Source: Ancylobacter sp. Lp-2 (GTDB taxonomy: Bacteria > Pseudomonadota > Alphaproteobacteria > Rhizobiales > Xanthobacteraceae). From it: a stretch of 64,000 nucleotides of DNA. Both the position numbers and the translations under genes were made by a program. The stretch is taken from contig NZ_JAJALI010000003.1 of the NCBI RefSeq assembly GCF_020523795.1, forward strand, positions 310,001 through 374,000. Direction: 5' to 3'. How positions within the stretch are numbered: the stretch's first letter is position 1; each line of letters starts with the position of its first letter. Positions 1-9,079 of this stretch are shown here, piece by piece. The notes under the pieces were generated by a model. It saw only the letters and a program-made list of their open reading frames with translations, was not told the origin of the DNA and searched no databases.

Positions 1-394
1 CGGTCTCGTCGAGGCGATGCGGCTCGCCGCCGGCGAGGACCGTATCGCCGCGCAATATGTCGGCGGCTTCGCGGATGTGTTCGATATCGGCGTCGCCCGC
101 CTGCGTGCCCTTCCCGATGCCGAGCCGGAGGCGCGTACCGAGGCTGCCTATCTCGCCTTCCTCGCCGCCTTCCCCGACAGCCATATCGGCCGCAAGTTCG
201 GCCGCGCCGTCGCCGGAGAGGTGCAGGCGGAAGCGCAGGCGGTGGCCGCCGGCATCGACTGGCTGGCCCCGGCGGCGCGGCGCCATCCGCCGCTCGCCGC
301 CTTCGACGCCCGCCTGAAGGCGCGCGGGCTCAACCCCGGCACCAGCGCCGACCTGACGGTGGCCAGTCTGTTCGCCGCCGCGCTCAGCTCATGA
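1..394 (+). CDS. Triphosphoribosyl-dephospho-CoA synthase (CitG/MdcB)-like protein, C-terminal part
   Basis: The reading frame is open from base 2 and runs off the left edge, so only the last ~130 residues are visible. The C-terminal LNPGTSADLTVASLF segment matches the conserved end of the CitG/MdcB family, which makes the 2'-(5''-triphosphoribosyl)-3'-dephospho-CoA prosthetic-group precursor. CitG-like genes also recur inside H4MPT (methylotrophy) clusters, where the substrate is unknown. The H4MPT-type neighbours favour that setting here over citrate or malonate lyase. The gene is convergent with the next one, and the two 3' ends overlap by 11 bases. The family is well supported; the function in this context is inferred. 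Confidence 0.75.
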   Translation, partial: GLVEAMRLAAGEDRIAAQYVGGFADVFDIGVARLRALPDAEPEARTEAAYLAFLAAFPDSHIGRKFGRAVAGEVQAEAQAVAAGIDWLAPAARRHPPLAAFDARLKARGLNPGTSADLTVASLFAAALSS

Positions 395-1055
395 AGCCGG
401 AAATGTCGGCGGCACTGAGCCGGCCGTCATGCAGCGCGCTCGCCACCAGCACCCCGGCGACGCCGATATCGCGCAGCCGGCGGAGATCCTCGACGTCGCG
501 CACGCCGCCGGCGGCGTAGACGCGGCGCGCCCCCGCCCGCCCCAGCACGTCTCGCAGCCGATCGTAATCGGGGCCGGCATCGCCGCCGACGCGGGCGAGC
601 GTCATCACGATCACCTCATCCGGCCACAGCTCGGCGCGCTCATGCAGTTCCGCCGGCCCGCGCCGGCCCTCGGTGTCATGGTCGAGCGAGAGCACGGTCG
701 GCCCCTCGCGCAGCGCTGCCAGCCCACCTGCCGCATCCGCCATCGATTCGGTGCCGAGCACCCGGTGCAGCCGCTCTCCCTCCAGCCGCGCCTCGCCGGC
801 ATCCACCCACAGCCGCTCGAACTGTTCCGCCAGTTGCGCCAGCTCGGCCCGGTGCGGCTCCCGCCCGGCAATGGCGTCGAGATCGGCGACATAGAGCGTG
901 CGGAACGGCGCCAGCGAGCGCAGCGCCCGGGCGATGTCCGCCGGCGCCGAACCGGCGCAGAGGCCGGAGACGATGGGACGATAATTCGCACGGTCGCCGC
1001 GCCGCGCATGCACGACGGCGCCTCCCATCAGGTCGATCACCGGTATAAGTTCCAC
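384..1055 (-). CDS. HisA/HisF-related TIM-barrel protein of the H4MPT gene cluster
   Basis: The protein is ~223 residues and begins near LIPVIDLMGG, the first beta strand of HisA-type phosphoribosyl-binding (beta/alpha)8 barrels. It carries a late YAAGGVRDVEDL phosphate-binding loop and a C-terminal GVLVASALHDG. True HisA would sit in a his operon; none is present, and HisA-like barrels are known companions of ATP-grasp and hydantoinase-like genes in H4MPT biosynthesis clusters. I chose the GTG at 1055 because GGAG lies 9 bases upstream and the family motif follows directly. An ATG at 1085 adds ten residues and would overlap the divergent ATG at 1084. The enzymatic reaction is unknown. Confidence 0.75.
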   Translation of the reverse strand: MELIPVIDLMGGAVVHARRGDRANYRPIVSGLCAGSAPADIARALRSLAPFRTLYVADLDAIAGREPHRAELAQLAEQFERLWVDAGEARLEGERLHRVLGTESMADAAGGLAALREGPTVLSLDHDTEGRRGPAELHERAELWPDEVIVMTLARVGGDAGPDYDRLRDVLGRAGARRVYAAGGVRDVEDLRRLRDIGVAGVLVASALHDGRLSAADISGFMS

Positions 1056-1083
1056 GCCGATACGCTCCGCCGCGAAGGGTTCC

Positions 1084-2046
1084 ATGCAGGTTCTGGTGTG
1101 CGAGTTTGTAACCGGAGGCGGGCTCCGGGGCGAAGCGCTTTCGCCCTCGCTCGCCGCCGAGGGCGCGCTGATGCGCGACGCGCTGGTCGGCGATCTCGAG
1201 GATCTGCCCGGCATCCGCGTCATTACCACGCACGATGATCGCCTGCCGCCGCCCCCGCGCGGCGACAGCCGACCGCTTGCCGCCGGTGACGACGCGGTGG
1301 CGGTCTGGGCCGATCTCGCCGTCGGCGCGGACGTCGTCTGGCCGATCGCCCCGGAGACCGGCGGCGCGATGGAGGCGGTCACTGCCAAGCTGCGCCGCCA
1401 CAGCCGTTGCGTCCTCGCGCCCGATGCCGAGACGCTCCGCCTCTGCGCCGGCAAATACGCCACCGCCGTCCGCCTCGCCGCCGCCAGCATCGCGGTGGTG
1501 CCGAGCTGGCGCCCCGTCGAGGTGCCGCCGGAGGCCTCCGGCCTTCTGGTGGTGAAGCCCGACGACGGGGCCGGCAGCCTCGACATCCGCCTGTGCCCGC
1601 GCGAGGACGCCGTTGCCGCCGGCATCGACATGGTGGTTCAGCCCTATGTCGCCGGCGCGGCCGAAAGCCTCACCTTGCTCTGCCAGTCCGGCCGCGCCCA
1701 TGTGCTGAGCGTCAATCGCCAGCATGTGGAATGCGCGGACGGACGGCTCGGCTTCCACGGCGTCACCGTCGGCATCCGCCCGCCCGGCGCGGTCGAGGCC
1801 GGGCTGGCGCAGGCGATCCTCGATGCGCTTCCGGGCTTGCATGGCCTCGTCGGCGTGGATTATCTGGCGACGCTCGCCGGGCCGGTGGTGGTCGAGGTCA
1901 ATCCGCGGCTGACCACCTCCTATGCCGGCCTGCGGCGGGCACTCGGCGTCAACGTCCTCGCCTTCGTCGCCGATCTCATGCGCGACGGGGCGGTGCCGGA
2001 GCTGCCGCGTCTTCCCCCGCCTGTTCCGGTCGAGGTGCTTGTGTGA
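1084..2046 (+). CDS. ATP-grasp domain protein of the H4MPT gene cluster
   Basis: This 320-residue protein has an ATP-grasp core: VVKPDDGAGS around residue 156 as the nucleotide-binding loop, QPYVAGAAESL as the hinge strand, and GVDYL followed by VVEVNPRLTTSYAGLR near the C terminus as the metal/ATP site. ATP-grasp enzymes form carboxylate-amine or carboxylate-thiol bonds. In H4MPT clusters such a protein is thought to act in assembling the C1 carrier or a related cofactor, but I cannot name its substrate. A short AAGGG lies before the ATG. Its stop overlaps the next GTG start by four bases (GTGA), so the two genes are probably translationally coupled. Confidence 0.8.
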   Translation: MQVLVCEFVTGGGLRGEALSPSLAAEGALMRDALVGDLEDLPGIRVITTHDDRLPPPPRGDSRPLAAGDDAVAVWADLAVGADVVWPIAPETGGAMEAVTAKLRRHSRCVLAPDAETLRLCAGKYATAVRLAAASIAVVPSWRPVEVPPEASGLLVVKPDDGAGSLDIRLCPREDAVAAGIDMVVQPYVAGAAESLTLLCQSGRAHVLSVNRQHVECADGRLGFHGVTVGIRPPGAVEAGLAQAILDALPGLHGLVGVDYLATLAGPVVVEVNPRLTTSYAGLRRALGVNVLAFVADLMRDGAVPELPRLPPPVPVEVLV

Positions 2047-3086
2047 CGACGATTACGCGTTTGGGCTGGGATGTCGGCGGCGCTCATGTGAAGCTGGCCG
2101 CCTTCGGCGAGGATGGCCGGCTCGCCGCCGTGCGTATCGCCCCCTGCCCGGTCTGGAAGGGCGCGCAGCACCTCGCCGAGGCGCTGCGCAAGCTGCGCGC
2201 CGAATTCCCCGCCGGCATTCCCTCCGCCGTCACCATGACCGCCGAGGGCGCCGATCTCTGGCCGGACCGCCATGCCGGCGTGGTCGGCACCGCCGCCGTG
2301 CTGATCGAGGAACTCGCCGGCGCGCCGCTGGCGCTGTTCGCCGGGCCGGAGGGCTTCGTGCCGGCCGATCAGGCCGCCGCCCATTCCGCCACCATCGGCT
2401 CGGCGAACTGGTACGCCACCGCCGCCGTGCTGGCGCATCTGCTGCCGGCCGGCGTGCTGGTCGATATCGGCTCCACCACCGCCGACCTCATCGCCTTCGG
2501 CGAGGGCCGGGTCGAGGCGCGCGGCTTCTCGGATGCCGAACGGCTCGCCAATGGCGAACTGCTCTACACCGGCATCGTGCGCACCCCGGTGATGGCGCTC
2601 GCCGGACACGTGCCCTTCGCCGGCCGCCTGGTGCCGCTGATGGCCGAGCTCTACGCCACCACCGCCGACATCTACCGCGTGCTCGACGTGCTGCCCGACG
2701 ATGCCGACCTGCACCCGGCCGCGGATGGCGGCGCGAAGAGCGCGGAGGCCAGCGCCCGCCGGCTGCTGCGCATGGTCGGCGAGGACCTCACCGCGGCGAA
2801 CCAGACGCGCGCGCGGCGCCTCGCCTATCATCTGAGCCAGCAGCAGCTGCATCGCCTCGCCGGCGCGCTCGATGTCGTCGCCTCGGCGCGGGAGGACGAT
2901 GTCGGGCTGGTGGTCGGTGCCGGCATCGGCCGCTTCCTGTCGCGCCAGCTCGCCGAGCGGCGCGGCGCTGCCTATCTCGATCTTGCCGACGTCCTCACCG
3001 ACGACCCGGCGCTTGCCGGCCCGGCCGCCGACTGCGCGCCGGCGGTGGCAGTCGGCCTCCTGTCCGCCGCGCTGGCGCCGGGCTGA
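2043..3086 (+). CDS. H4MPT-linked C1 transfer pathway protein, hydantoinase/oxoprolinase-like
   Basis: The protein is 347 residues with a GTG start inside the GTGA overlap with the ATP-grasp gene. LGWDVGGAHVKLAAF at the N terminus and DIGSTTADLIAF near residue 140 are the two phosphate-binding loops of the actin-like ATPase fold found in hydantoinase A/oxoprolinase relatives. A WYATA segment and the length fit the family annotated as the tetrahydromethanopterin-linked C1 transfer pathway protein, found only in organisms with H4MPT enzymes. It probably catalyses an ATP-dependent step in H4MPT or methanofuran-like cofactor synthesis. The family call is firm; the reaction is not established. Confidence 0.85.
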   Translation: MTTITRLGWDVGGAHVKLAAFGEDGRLAAVRIAPCPVWKGAQHLAEALRKLRAEFPAGIPSAVTMTAEGADLWPDRHAGVVGTAAVLIEELAGAPLALFAGPEGFVPADQAAAHSATIGSANWYATAAVLAHLLPAGVLVDIGSTTADLIAFGEGRVEARGFSDAERLANGELLYTGIVRTPVMALAGHVPFAGRLVPLMAELYATTADIYRVLDVLPDDADLHPAADGGAKSAEASARRLLRMVGEDLTAANQTRARRLAYHLSQQQLHRLAGALDVVASAREDDVGLVVGAGIGRFLSRQLAERRGAAYLDLADVLTDDPALAGPAADCAPAVAVGLLSAALAPG

Positions 3087-3113
3087 ACCATAATAACGAC
3101 CGGGAGCGCCCCC

Positions 3114-3479
3114 ATGTCCGACCGTATCTTCCTGCGCGGCATCGAGCTGCACGCCTATCACGGCCTCTATGAGGAGGAGGCGCGGCTCGGCCAGCGCTTC
3201 ATCATCGATGTCGACTGGTGGCTCGACGCCCATTCCGCCGCCGCCCATGACGATTACGCCGAGACCGTCGGCTACGAGAAGGTGTTCGAGACGGTGCACG
3301 CCGTCTCCTCCGGGCACCGCTTCCACATCATCGAGGCGCTCGCCGAGGCGATCGCCGCCGAGATCCTGCGCCGCTTTGGCCGCGTCGAGCGGGTGCGGGT
3401 CGAGGTGCACAAGCCGAACGCGCCGATCCCCGGCGTACTGCGCGACGTCGGGGTCGAGATCGTCCGCCAGCGCGGCTGA
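3114..3479 (+). CDS. folB: Dihydroneopterin aldolase
   Basis: The 121-residue protein has the full length of FolB. It opens with the family signature IFLRGIELHAYHGLYEEEARLGQ and ends with VRVEVHKPNAPIPGVLRDVGVEI, which contains the conserved Lys-Pro that lines the pterin pocket. FolB cleaves 7,8-dihydroneopterin to 6-hydroxymethyl-dihydropterin and glycolaldehyde in folate synthesis. Because it lies 27 bases after the H4MPT hydantoinase-like gene on the same strand, it may instead, or in addition, feed pterin into H4MPT. A GGGAGCG ribosome site precedes the ATG. The gene is convergent with the acyltransferase, with five bases between them. Confidence 0.85.
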   Translation: MSDRIFLRGIELHAYHGLYEEEARLGQRFIIDVDWWLDAHSAAAHDDYAETVGYEKVFETVHAVSSGHRFHIIEALAEAIAAEILRRFGRVERVRVEVHKPNAPIPGVLRDVGVEIVRQRG

Positions 3480-3484
3480 ACGGG

Positions 3485-4726
3485 TCAGCGACGCCTGACG
3501 CGTACCGGCACCGGCTCGCCGCAGCGCGCCGTGGCCCGCGCGGCGGGCAGCAGGCTCCTCGGCTTTTCCTGCACGCGCGCCAGCCGGGCGAAGCGGTCGC
3601 GCCAGGGCACCTCGACAAGCCGGAACGTCAGCGCTGCCAACGCCACCGCCAGCGCCACCACCAGCGCCAGCAGCGTGGTCGCGCCAGCCGGGCCGACGGC
3701 GTAGAGCTGCTTGGCGACCCCGTCGACCGCCACCTCCTGCCGGAGCGCGACGCCGGCGAGCTCGCCATAGGCCCACAGGCCGTAGCTCACCACCAGCACC
3801 AGCACCGGCATGTGGATGAGGTAGATCGAGAACGACCAGCGACCGAGCGCCTGCAGCGGGGACAGCCGCATCAGCCGCGAGGCCAGCCCGCCCTCGCGCG
3901 CGAACACCAGGATCGGTACCGCGAAGGCGAGCGGCGCCAGCACGCTCAGCGCATGCGCCTTGTCCGGTCCCCGGCCGGCGGCGAGGATGAACGCCACCGC
4001 CAGCGCCAGCGACGCCATCTCGCAGAAAGTGGCGAAGGGCAGCCGCCGGCCGCGCAACGCGGCGTGCACATGGTAGGCGCCGACGCCGGTGAAGAAGCCG
4101 GCGATGCAACGTATGAGCCCGAAATCGGCGGTGGAATTCATATAGGCCGGCGCGAACGTCACAATGACCAGCCCCGCCCCCACGGCGAGCGCCGACGCCA
4201 CCAGCAGCAGCTTGCGCCGTGCGACCAGCACCACCAGCGCGAACAGGATGTAGGTGTAGAATTCCGCGCCGATGCTCCAGGCCGGGCCGTTCCAGGCGGA
4301 GCCGTACAGCCCCATGGAATTGAGCAGGAAGGCGTTGAGCAGCAGTGCCTGCAGCGAATAATTGCCGCTGCCGGCATCGATCAGCAGCCGGTCGGGATGA
4401 TGGCCGACGACGTTGATCGCCATCACCGCCAGCATCATCGCGAACAGCACCGCCAGATGCAGCGGCCACAGCCGGCCGATGCGGCGCAGCAGGAACCCGA
4501 CGAATTGCCGCCGGTCGCCGATCCGGTCGCGATAGGCGTGGCAGACGACGAACCCCGACAGCACAAAGAAGAAGTCCACGAAAAGATATGAATTCAAAAC
4601 AAATTCATTCTGCAAGAACGGGGTATTGACGATAAATATGAAGTGATAAATGACCACCATGACGGCACATATGCCACGCCAGGAGTCGAGAACCTCGAAT
4701 CTTTCGCTCATCGCGACAGAATTCAT
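3485..4726 (-). CDS. Acyltransferase 3 family membrane protein
   Basis: The protein is 413 residues. FEVLDSWRGICAVMVVIYH near the start is the first membrane segment of the acyltransferase-3 family (OafA/NodX/ExoZ type), and about ten hydrophobic segments follow. FVDFFFVLSGFVV carries the typical FFVLSGF motif and RIGRLWPLH the conserved arginine-rich loop. The family transfers acyl groups to sugars of surface polysaccharides in the inner membrane. No polysaccharide genes lie nearby, so the substrate is open. GAGAGG lies eight bases before the ATG. The 5' end and leader are much richer in A+T (about 35% GC over 4561-4620) than the neighbours, suggesting transfer. Confidence 0.85.
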   Translation of the reverse strand: MNSVAMSERFEVLDSWRGICAVMVVIYHFIFIVNTPFLQNEFVLNSYLFVDFFFVLSGFVVCHAYRDRIGDRRQFVGFLLRRIGRLWPLHLAVLFAMMLAVMAINVVGHHPDRLLIDAGSGNYSLQALLLNAFLLNSMGLYGSAWNGPAWSIGAEFYTYILFALVVLVARRKLLLVASALAVGAGLVIVTFAPAYMNSTADFGLIRCIAGFFTGVGAYHVHAALRGRRLPFATFCEMASLALAVAFILAAGRGPDKAHALSVLAPLAFAVPILVFAREGGLASRLMRLSPLQALGRWSFSIYLIHMPVLVLVVSYGLWAYGELAGVALRQEVAVDGVAKQLYAVGPAGATTLLALVVALAVALAALTFRLVEVPWRDRFARLARVQEKPRSLLPAARATARCGEPVPVRVRRR

Positions 4727-4917
4727 GCCTCATACCTCTCAGGTACCATCCTGCCGCCCGAATCATTAGACATAAAACTGGCGGCACTCACCCCAAGCGC
4801 TAACGAAACAATGTGGCGAGAGTTCCGTTTTCAATTCGCCGTCCGCGACGCCGGGGGGACTTCCGGTCGCCGCGCCGACGTTCTACAGCTTGATCCTCGT
4901 GCATGCGGGAGTAAGCG

Positions 4918-7566
4918 ATGATGCGTGATGCCGATCCGAAGCCCGTCCGTCTCGCGGATTACCGGCCGCCGGACTGGCTGGTCGATACCGTCGATCTCGA
5001 CATCGGCCTCCACCCCACCGCGACGACGATCCGCGCCCGGCTCGCCATGCGGCCGAACCCGCTCGGCCGCGAGGGCTCGCCCATCGTGCTCGACGGCGAC
5101 GAGCTGGTGCTGAAGTCGCTGGCGCTCGACGGCGCGGCGCTGGCGGGCAACGCCTACAGCGTCACCCCGTCCTCGCTCACCCTGCTGGCGCCGCCGCAGC
5201 GCCCGCTGGTGCTGGAGATCGAGACGCAGCTCGATCCCTCCGCCAACACCAAGCTGATGGGCCTCTACCGCTCCAGCGGCAGCTACTGCACCCAGTGCGA
5301 GGCCGAGGGCTTCCGCCGCATCACCTATTTCCCGGACCGTCCGGATGTGCTCGCCGTCTACACCACCCGCATCGAGGCCGACCGGGCCGAGGCGCCGGTG
5401 CTGCTCGGCAACGGCAACAAGGTCGAAGAGGGCGAGATCCCCGGCACCTCGCGGCACTTCGCGGTGTGGCACGATCCGTGGCCGAAGCCCTGCTACCTGT
5501 TCGCGCTGGTCGGCGGCCGGCTCGACCGCGTCGGTGACCGTTTCGTCACCGCCACCGGCCGCGAGGTCGAGCTCGGCATCTATGTCGAGGCCGGCAAGTC
5601 CGCCCGCGCCGGCTACGCCATGGACGCGCTCAAGCGCTCCATGCGCTGGGACGAGGAAGTCTTCGGCTGCGAATATGATCTCGACGTGTTCAACATCGTC
5701 GCCGTCGCCGATTTCAACATGGGCGCGATGGAGAATAAGGGCCTCAATATCTTCAACGACAAATACGTGCTGGCGAGCCCGGAGACCGCGACGGATTCCG
5801 ACTATTCCAGCATCGAGGGCATCATCGCCCATGAATATTTCCACAACTGGACCGGCAACCGCATCACCTGCCGCGACTGGTTCCAGCTGTGCCTGAAGGA
5901 AGGCCTCACCGTCTTCCGCGACCAGGAATTCACCTCCGACGAGCGCTCGCGGCCGGTGAAGCGCATCATGGATGTGCGGCTGTTGAAGGCCTTCCAGTTC
6001 AGCGAGGATGCCGGCCCGCTCGCCCATCCGGTGCGGCCGAGCACCTATCGCGAGATCAACAACTTCTACACCGCCACCGTCTACGAGAAGGGCGCCGAGG
6101 TGGTGCGGATGCTGAAGACCCTTCTGGGGCCGGACGGTTTCCGCAATGGCATGGACCTCTATTTCGAGCGCCATGACGGCGAGGCGGCGACCATCGAGGA
6201 TTTCCTCGCCTGCTTCGCCGACGCCACCGGTACCGATCTCGGTCACTTCGCCCTGTGGTACGCGCAGGCCGGCACGCCGCAGCTCACCGTCACCGGCGAG
6301 TGGAACCCGGCGGAGAAGAGCTATCGGCTCGACGTCGAGCAGTCCGTGCCGCCGACGCCCGGCCAGCCGGACAAGCAGCCGCTGGTGATCCCGCTCGCCA
6401 TCGGCCTCGTCGCGCCCTCGGGCGAGGACCTGCCGCTCACCCTCGCCGACGGCTCCTCGCCGGTCGGCGGCGTGCTCACCGTCGACACCGCCCGCGCCAG
6501 CTTCGTGTTCCGCAACGTCGCCGAGCGGCCGGTGGCCTCGCTCAATCGCGGCTTCTCGGCGCCGGTGCGGCTGGTCAGCAACCTGTCGACCGAGGACCTC
6601 GTCTTCCTCGCCCGCCACGACCACGACCCGTTCAACCGCTTCGAGGCGGTGCAGACCATCGCCTTCGCCTATCTGATCGAGGCGACGCAGGCGGCGCGCT
6701 CCGGCCGCAACCTGCCGGGGCCGGAGGCGCTGATCGCCGCCATGGGCGCCAGCCTCGCCGATCCCGCGCTCGACCCCGCCCTCGTCAGCCAGGTGATCCT
6801 CGTCCCCTCGGAAAGCGACATCGCCCGCGAGATCGGCCAGGACGTCGATCCGGACGCCGTCAACGCCGCACGCGGCACGCTGCGCCGCGCCATCGGCACC
6901 GCGCTCGCCGATCCGCTAGCGCACGCCTTCGAGCGCTTCGCCGCTCCAGGCCCCTACTCGCCGGACGCCGCCTCCGCCGGGCGGCGGGCGCTGCGCAATG
7001 CCTGCCTCAGCCTGCTCGCCGAGGCGGGGACCGGCGAGGGCGTCGCCCGCGCGCTCGGCCTCTACCGCGCCGCCGACAACATGACCGACCGGCTGCAGGC
7101 GCTGACCACATTGACGCATTACGCGCCCCAGCATCGCGATGAGGTGCTGGCCGACTTCTACGAGCGCTTCCGCGACGATCCGCTGGTGATCGACAAATGG
7201 TTCGCCCTGCAGGCGCAGATCGCCGAGCCGGCGACGCTGGACCGCATCCGCGAGCTGACCGGCCATCCCGCCTTCTCGCTGCGCAACCCCAACCGGGTGC
7301 GCGCGCTGATCGGCAGCTTCGCCGCCAGCAACCCGACGCAGTTCAACCGCGCGGACGGCGCCGGCTACGATTTCCTCGCCGACACCGTGCTCGGCCTCGA
7401 CGGCTCGAACCCGCAGTTGGCGGCGCGGCTGCTCGGCGCGTTCAAGAGCTGGCGTGTGCTGGAGGAAGGCCGGCGGACAAAGGCCGAGGCGGCCCTGCGC
7501 CGCATCGCCGGCACGCCCGGCCTGTCGCCGGACGTCACCGACATCGTCAGCCGTTCGCTGGCGTAA
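4918..7566 (+). CDS. pepN: Aminopeptidase N (M1 metallopeptidase)
   Basis: The 882-residue protein has the length of the E. coli-type PepN. The exopeptidase motif GAMENKG is at residues 269-275 and the zinc site HEYFH at 305-309, with the third ligand Glu328 in LKEGLTV after the expected 18-residue gap. The C-terminal ~300 residues match the helical bowl of PepN. It is a cytoplasmic broad-specificity aminopeptidase that removes N-terminal residues from peptides. GGGAG precedes the start; the second ATG three bases later is equally possible. It stands alone, with a hairpin just after the stop. Confidence 0.95.
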   Translation: MMRDADPKPVRLADYRPPDWLVDTVDLDIGLHPTATTIRARLAMRPNPLGREGSPIVLDGDELVLKSLALDGAALAGNAYSVTPSSLTLLAPPQRPLVLEIETQLDPSANTKLMGLYRSSGSYCTQCEAEGFRRITYFPDRPDVLAVYTTRIEADRAEAPVLLGNGNKVEEGEIPGTSRHFAVWHDPWPKPCYLFALVGGRLDRVGDRFVTATGREVELGIYVEAGKSARAGYAMDALKRSMRWDEEVFGCEYDLDVFNIVAVADFNMGAMENKGLNIFNDKYVLASPETATDSDYSSIEGIIAHEYFHNWTGNRITCRDWFQLCLKEGLTVFRDQEFTSDERSRPVKRIMDVRLLKAFQFSEDAGPLAHPVRPSTYREINNFYTATVYEKGAEVVRMLKTLLGPDGFRNGMDLYFERHDGEAATIEDFLACFADATGTDLGHFALWYAQAGTPQLTVTGEWNPAEKSYRLDVEQSVPPTPGQPDKQPLVIPLAIGLVAPSGEDLPLTLADGSSPVGGVLTVDTARASFVFRNVAERPVASLNRGFSAPVRLVSNLSTEDLVFLARHDHDPFNRFEAVQTIAFAYLIEATQAARSGRNLPGPEALIAAMGASLADPALDPALVSQVILVPSESDIAREIGQDVDPDAVNAARGTLRRAIGTALADPLAHAFERFAAPGPYSPDAASAGRRALRNACLSLLAEAGTGEGVARALGLYRAADNMTDRLQALTTLTHYAPQHRDEVLADFYERFRDDPLVIDKWFALQAQIAEPATLDRIRELTGHPAFSLRNPNRVRALIGSFAASNPTQFNRADGAGYDFLADTVLGLDGSNPQLAARLLGAFKSWRVLEEGRRTKAEAALRRIAGTPGLSPDVTDIVSRSLA

Positions 7567-7571
7567 AGCGC

Positions 7572-7591
7572 GCCGGGGCCGTCGCCCCGGC
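7572..7591 (+). terminator. Hairpin after pepN, possible terminator
   Basis: Perfect 8-bp GC-rich stem (7572-7579 with 7584-7591) and a four-base loop, starting five bases after the pepN stop. No T-run follows, so it may only protect the 3' end or help Rho-dependent termination. Confidence 0.4.
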
Positions 7592-7670
7592 CGAACTTCC
7601 GCCGTGCGCGGCGTTACAGTCGTGCTAGTGTCTTCGTAGTGCAGCGCAGCAAGGAAGACCGTCGGCCGTC

Positions 7671-9074
7671 ATGGGCGAGAGGACATCGGGCGCGTTCGAA
7701 ACAGCATCCGCCGGCGGCGGCGGGTCGGCCTACGAGCTGGCGCCCGTCGGGCTGTGCACCCTCGACAGGCACCGCCGCGTCCTCGTTTGCAATCGATGTT
7801 TCCGCGAGCTGATCACCGCGCCGACCGACCTCGCCGGCCGGACGCTCGCCGAGTGGCTGCCGGCCGCCGACACGCTGCTCGACCGCCTGCCGGTCGAGCC
7901 GGGGGGCACGATCGAAGCCGATCTCACCATCGAGCAAGGCAACCGGCGCCTGCTGCGCCTGTCCGCCACGCGGCTCGATGACGGCCTGTCGCTGGCCCTC
8001 GCCGACGTCACCGCTGCCACCGAGGCACTGGACGCCCTCCGCCAGGCCGCCGAGCGGTCGAGCTTCGCGCTGGAAAGCGCCGGCCAGTGGGTCTGGGACT
8101 ACGACATCGTCGAGAACCGCGTCTGGCGCTCGCAGCAGTGGAAGCGTGCGCTGGGCTACGCACCGGAGGAGCTCGCCGACCAGGACGAGCCCTGGCGCAT
8201 CGTGCACCCCTCCGACCGCAAGATCGTGCAGGCGGCGATGGCGCCGATCCTCGCCGGCACGCGCCGCGATTTCGAGGCCACCTACCGGCTGCGCCACAAG
8301 GACGGCGGCTGGCGCTTCATCCTCAGCCGCGGCAAGGTCATCGCCCACACGCCGGACGGCCGCCCGGCCCGCATGCTGGCCACCAGCGTCGACATCACCC
8401 CGCAGAAGGAGGTCGAGCGCGAGCTGGAGGCGACCATCCGCCAGCGCCGGCAGCTGGAGCACGACCTGATCACCGCCAATCGCCGGCTACGGCTGCTGGC
8501 GGAGATCGACAGCCTCACCGAGCTGCCCAACCGCCGCAAGTTCGACAAGTGCCTGGAGCGCGAGTTCCGGCGCACGCGGCGCGAGCGGCCAAGCCTCGTG
8601 TTGTCGATGCTCGACGTCGATTATTTCAAGTCGTTCAACGACCTCTACGGCCATCAGGCCGGCGACGACTGCCTGCGTGCCGTGGCAGAGGCGTTGCAGC
8701 AGGTCGGGCGGCCGACGCGCGACATCGTCACCCGCTATGGCGGCGAGGAGTTCGCCGCCATCCTGGTCGACATCGACCTGGACGAGGCCATTGCCGTCGC
8801 CCGGCGCATGGCCGAGGCGGTGGAGCGGCTGGCGATCCCGCATAGCGGCAGTCCGTTCGGCCGGGTGACGATCTGCATCGGCCTCACCCTGTTCCGCTTC
8901 GGCCAGCAGCGCCGGCTGCGCACGCCCGATCAGCTCGTGCAGGCCGCCGACCGGGCACTCTACGCGGCCAAGGATGCCGGGCGCGATCGCATCGCGGTCG
9001 CCACCCGGCTGGAGGAAGGCCGCGTCGAGACCCGCATCGTCGGGCGCGACACAGAGGCCGCGCCCGCCGGCTGA
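7671..9074 (+). CDS. PAS-GGDEF diguanylate cyclase
   Basis: The 467-residue soluble protein has two PAS-like regions. The first spans about residues 20-120; the second, about 135-245, contains WVWDYDIVENRVWRS and a PAC end near ATSVDITPQKE. A short coiled stretch leads to a GGDEF domain (about 280-455). The active loop is RYGGEEF at 357-361, and DVDYFKSFNDLYGH supplies the metal-binding aspartates, so it should make cyclic di-GMP from two GTP. The usual RxxD inhibitory site is not intact: the sequence before the loop is RPTRD, one residue out of register. No membrane segment is seen. It is convergent with the Fae-like gene, five bases apart. Confidence 0.9.
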   Translation: MGERTSGAFETASAGGGGSAYELAPVGLCTLDRHRRVLVCNRCFRELITAPTDLAGRTLAEWLPAADTLLDRLPVEPGGTIEADLTIEQGNRRLLRLSATRLDDGLSLALADVTAATEALDALRQAAERSSFALESAGQWVWDYDIVENRVWRSQQWKRALGYAPEELADQDEPWRIVHPSDRKIVQAAMAPILAGTRRDFEATYRLRHKDGGWRFILSRGKVIAHTPDGRPARMLATSVDITPQKEVERELEATIRQRRQLEHDLITANRRLRLLAEIDSLTELPNRRKFDKCLEREFRRTRRERPSLVLSMLDVDYFKSFNDLYGHQAGDDCLRAVAEALQQVGRPTRDIVTRYGGEEFAAILVDIDLDEAIAVARRMAEAVERLAIPHSGSPFGRVTICIGLTLFRFGQQRRLRTPDQLVQAADRALYAAKDAGRDRIAVATRLEEGRVETRIVGRDTEAAPAG

Positions 9075-9079
9075 GGCGC

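Noticed and set aside
384-1055. True HisA of histidine biosynthesis
   Set aside because: No other his genes are nearby, and the neighbours are H4MPT-cluster genes with known HisA-like companions.
1920-4469. Long minus-strand frame opposite the H4MPT genes
   Set aside because: It is a shadow of high-GC codon bias: Arg/Gly/Ala/His-rich, without motifs, and it covers four real genes on both strands.
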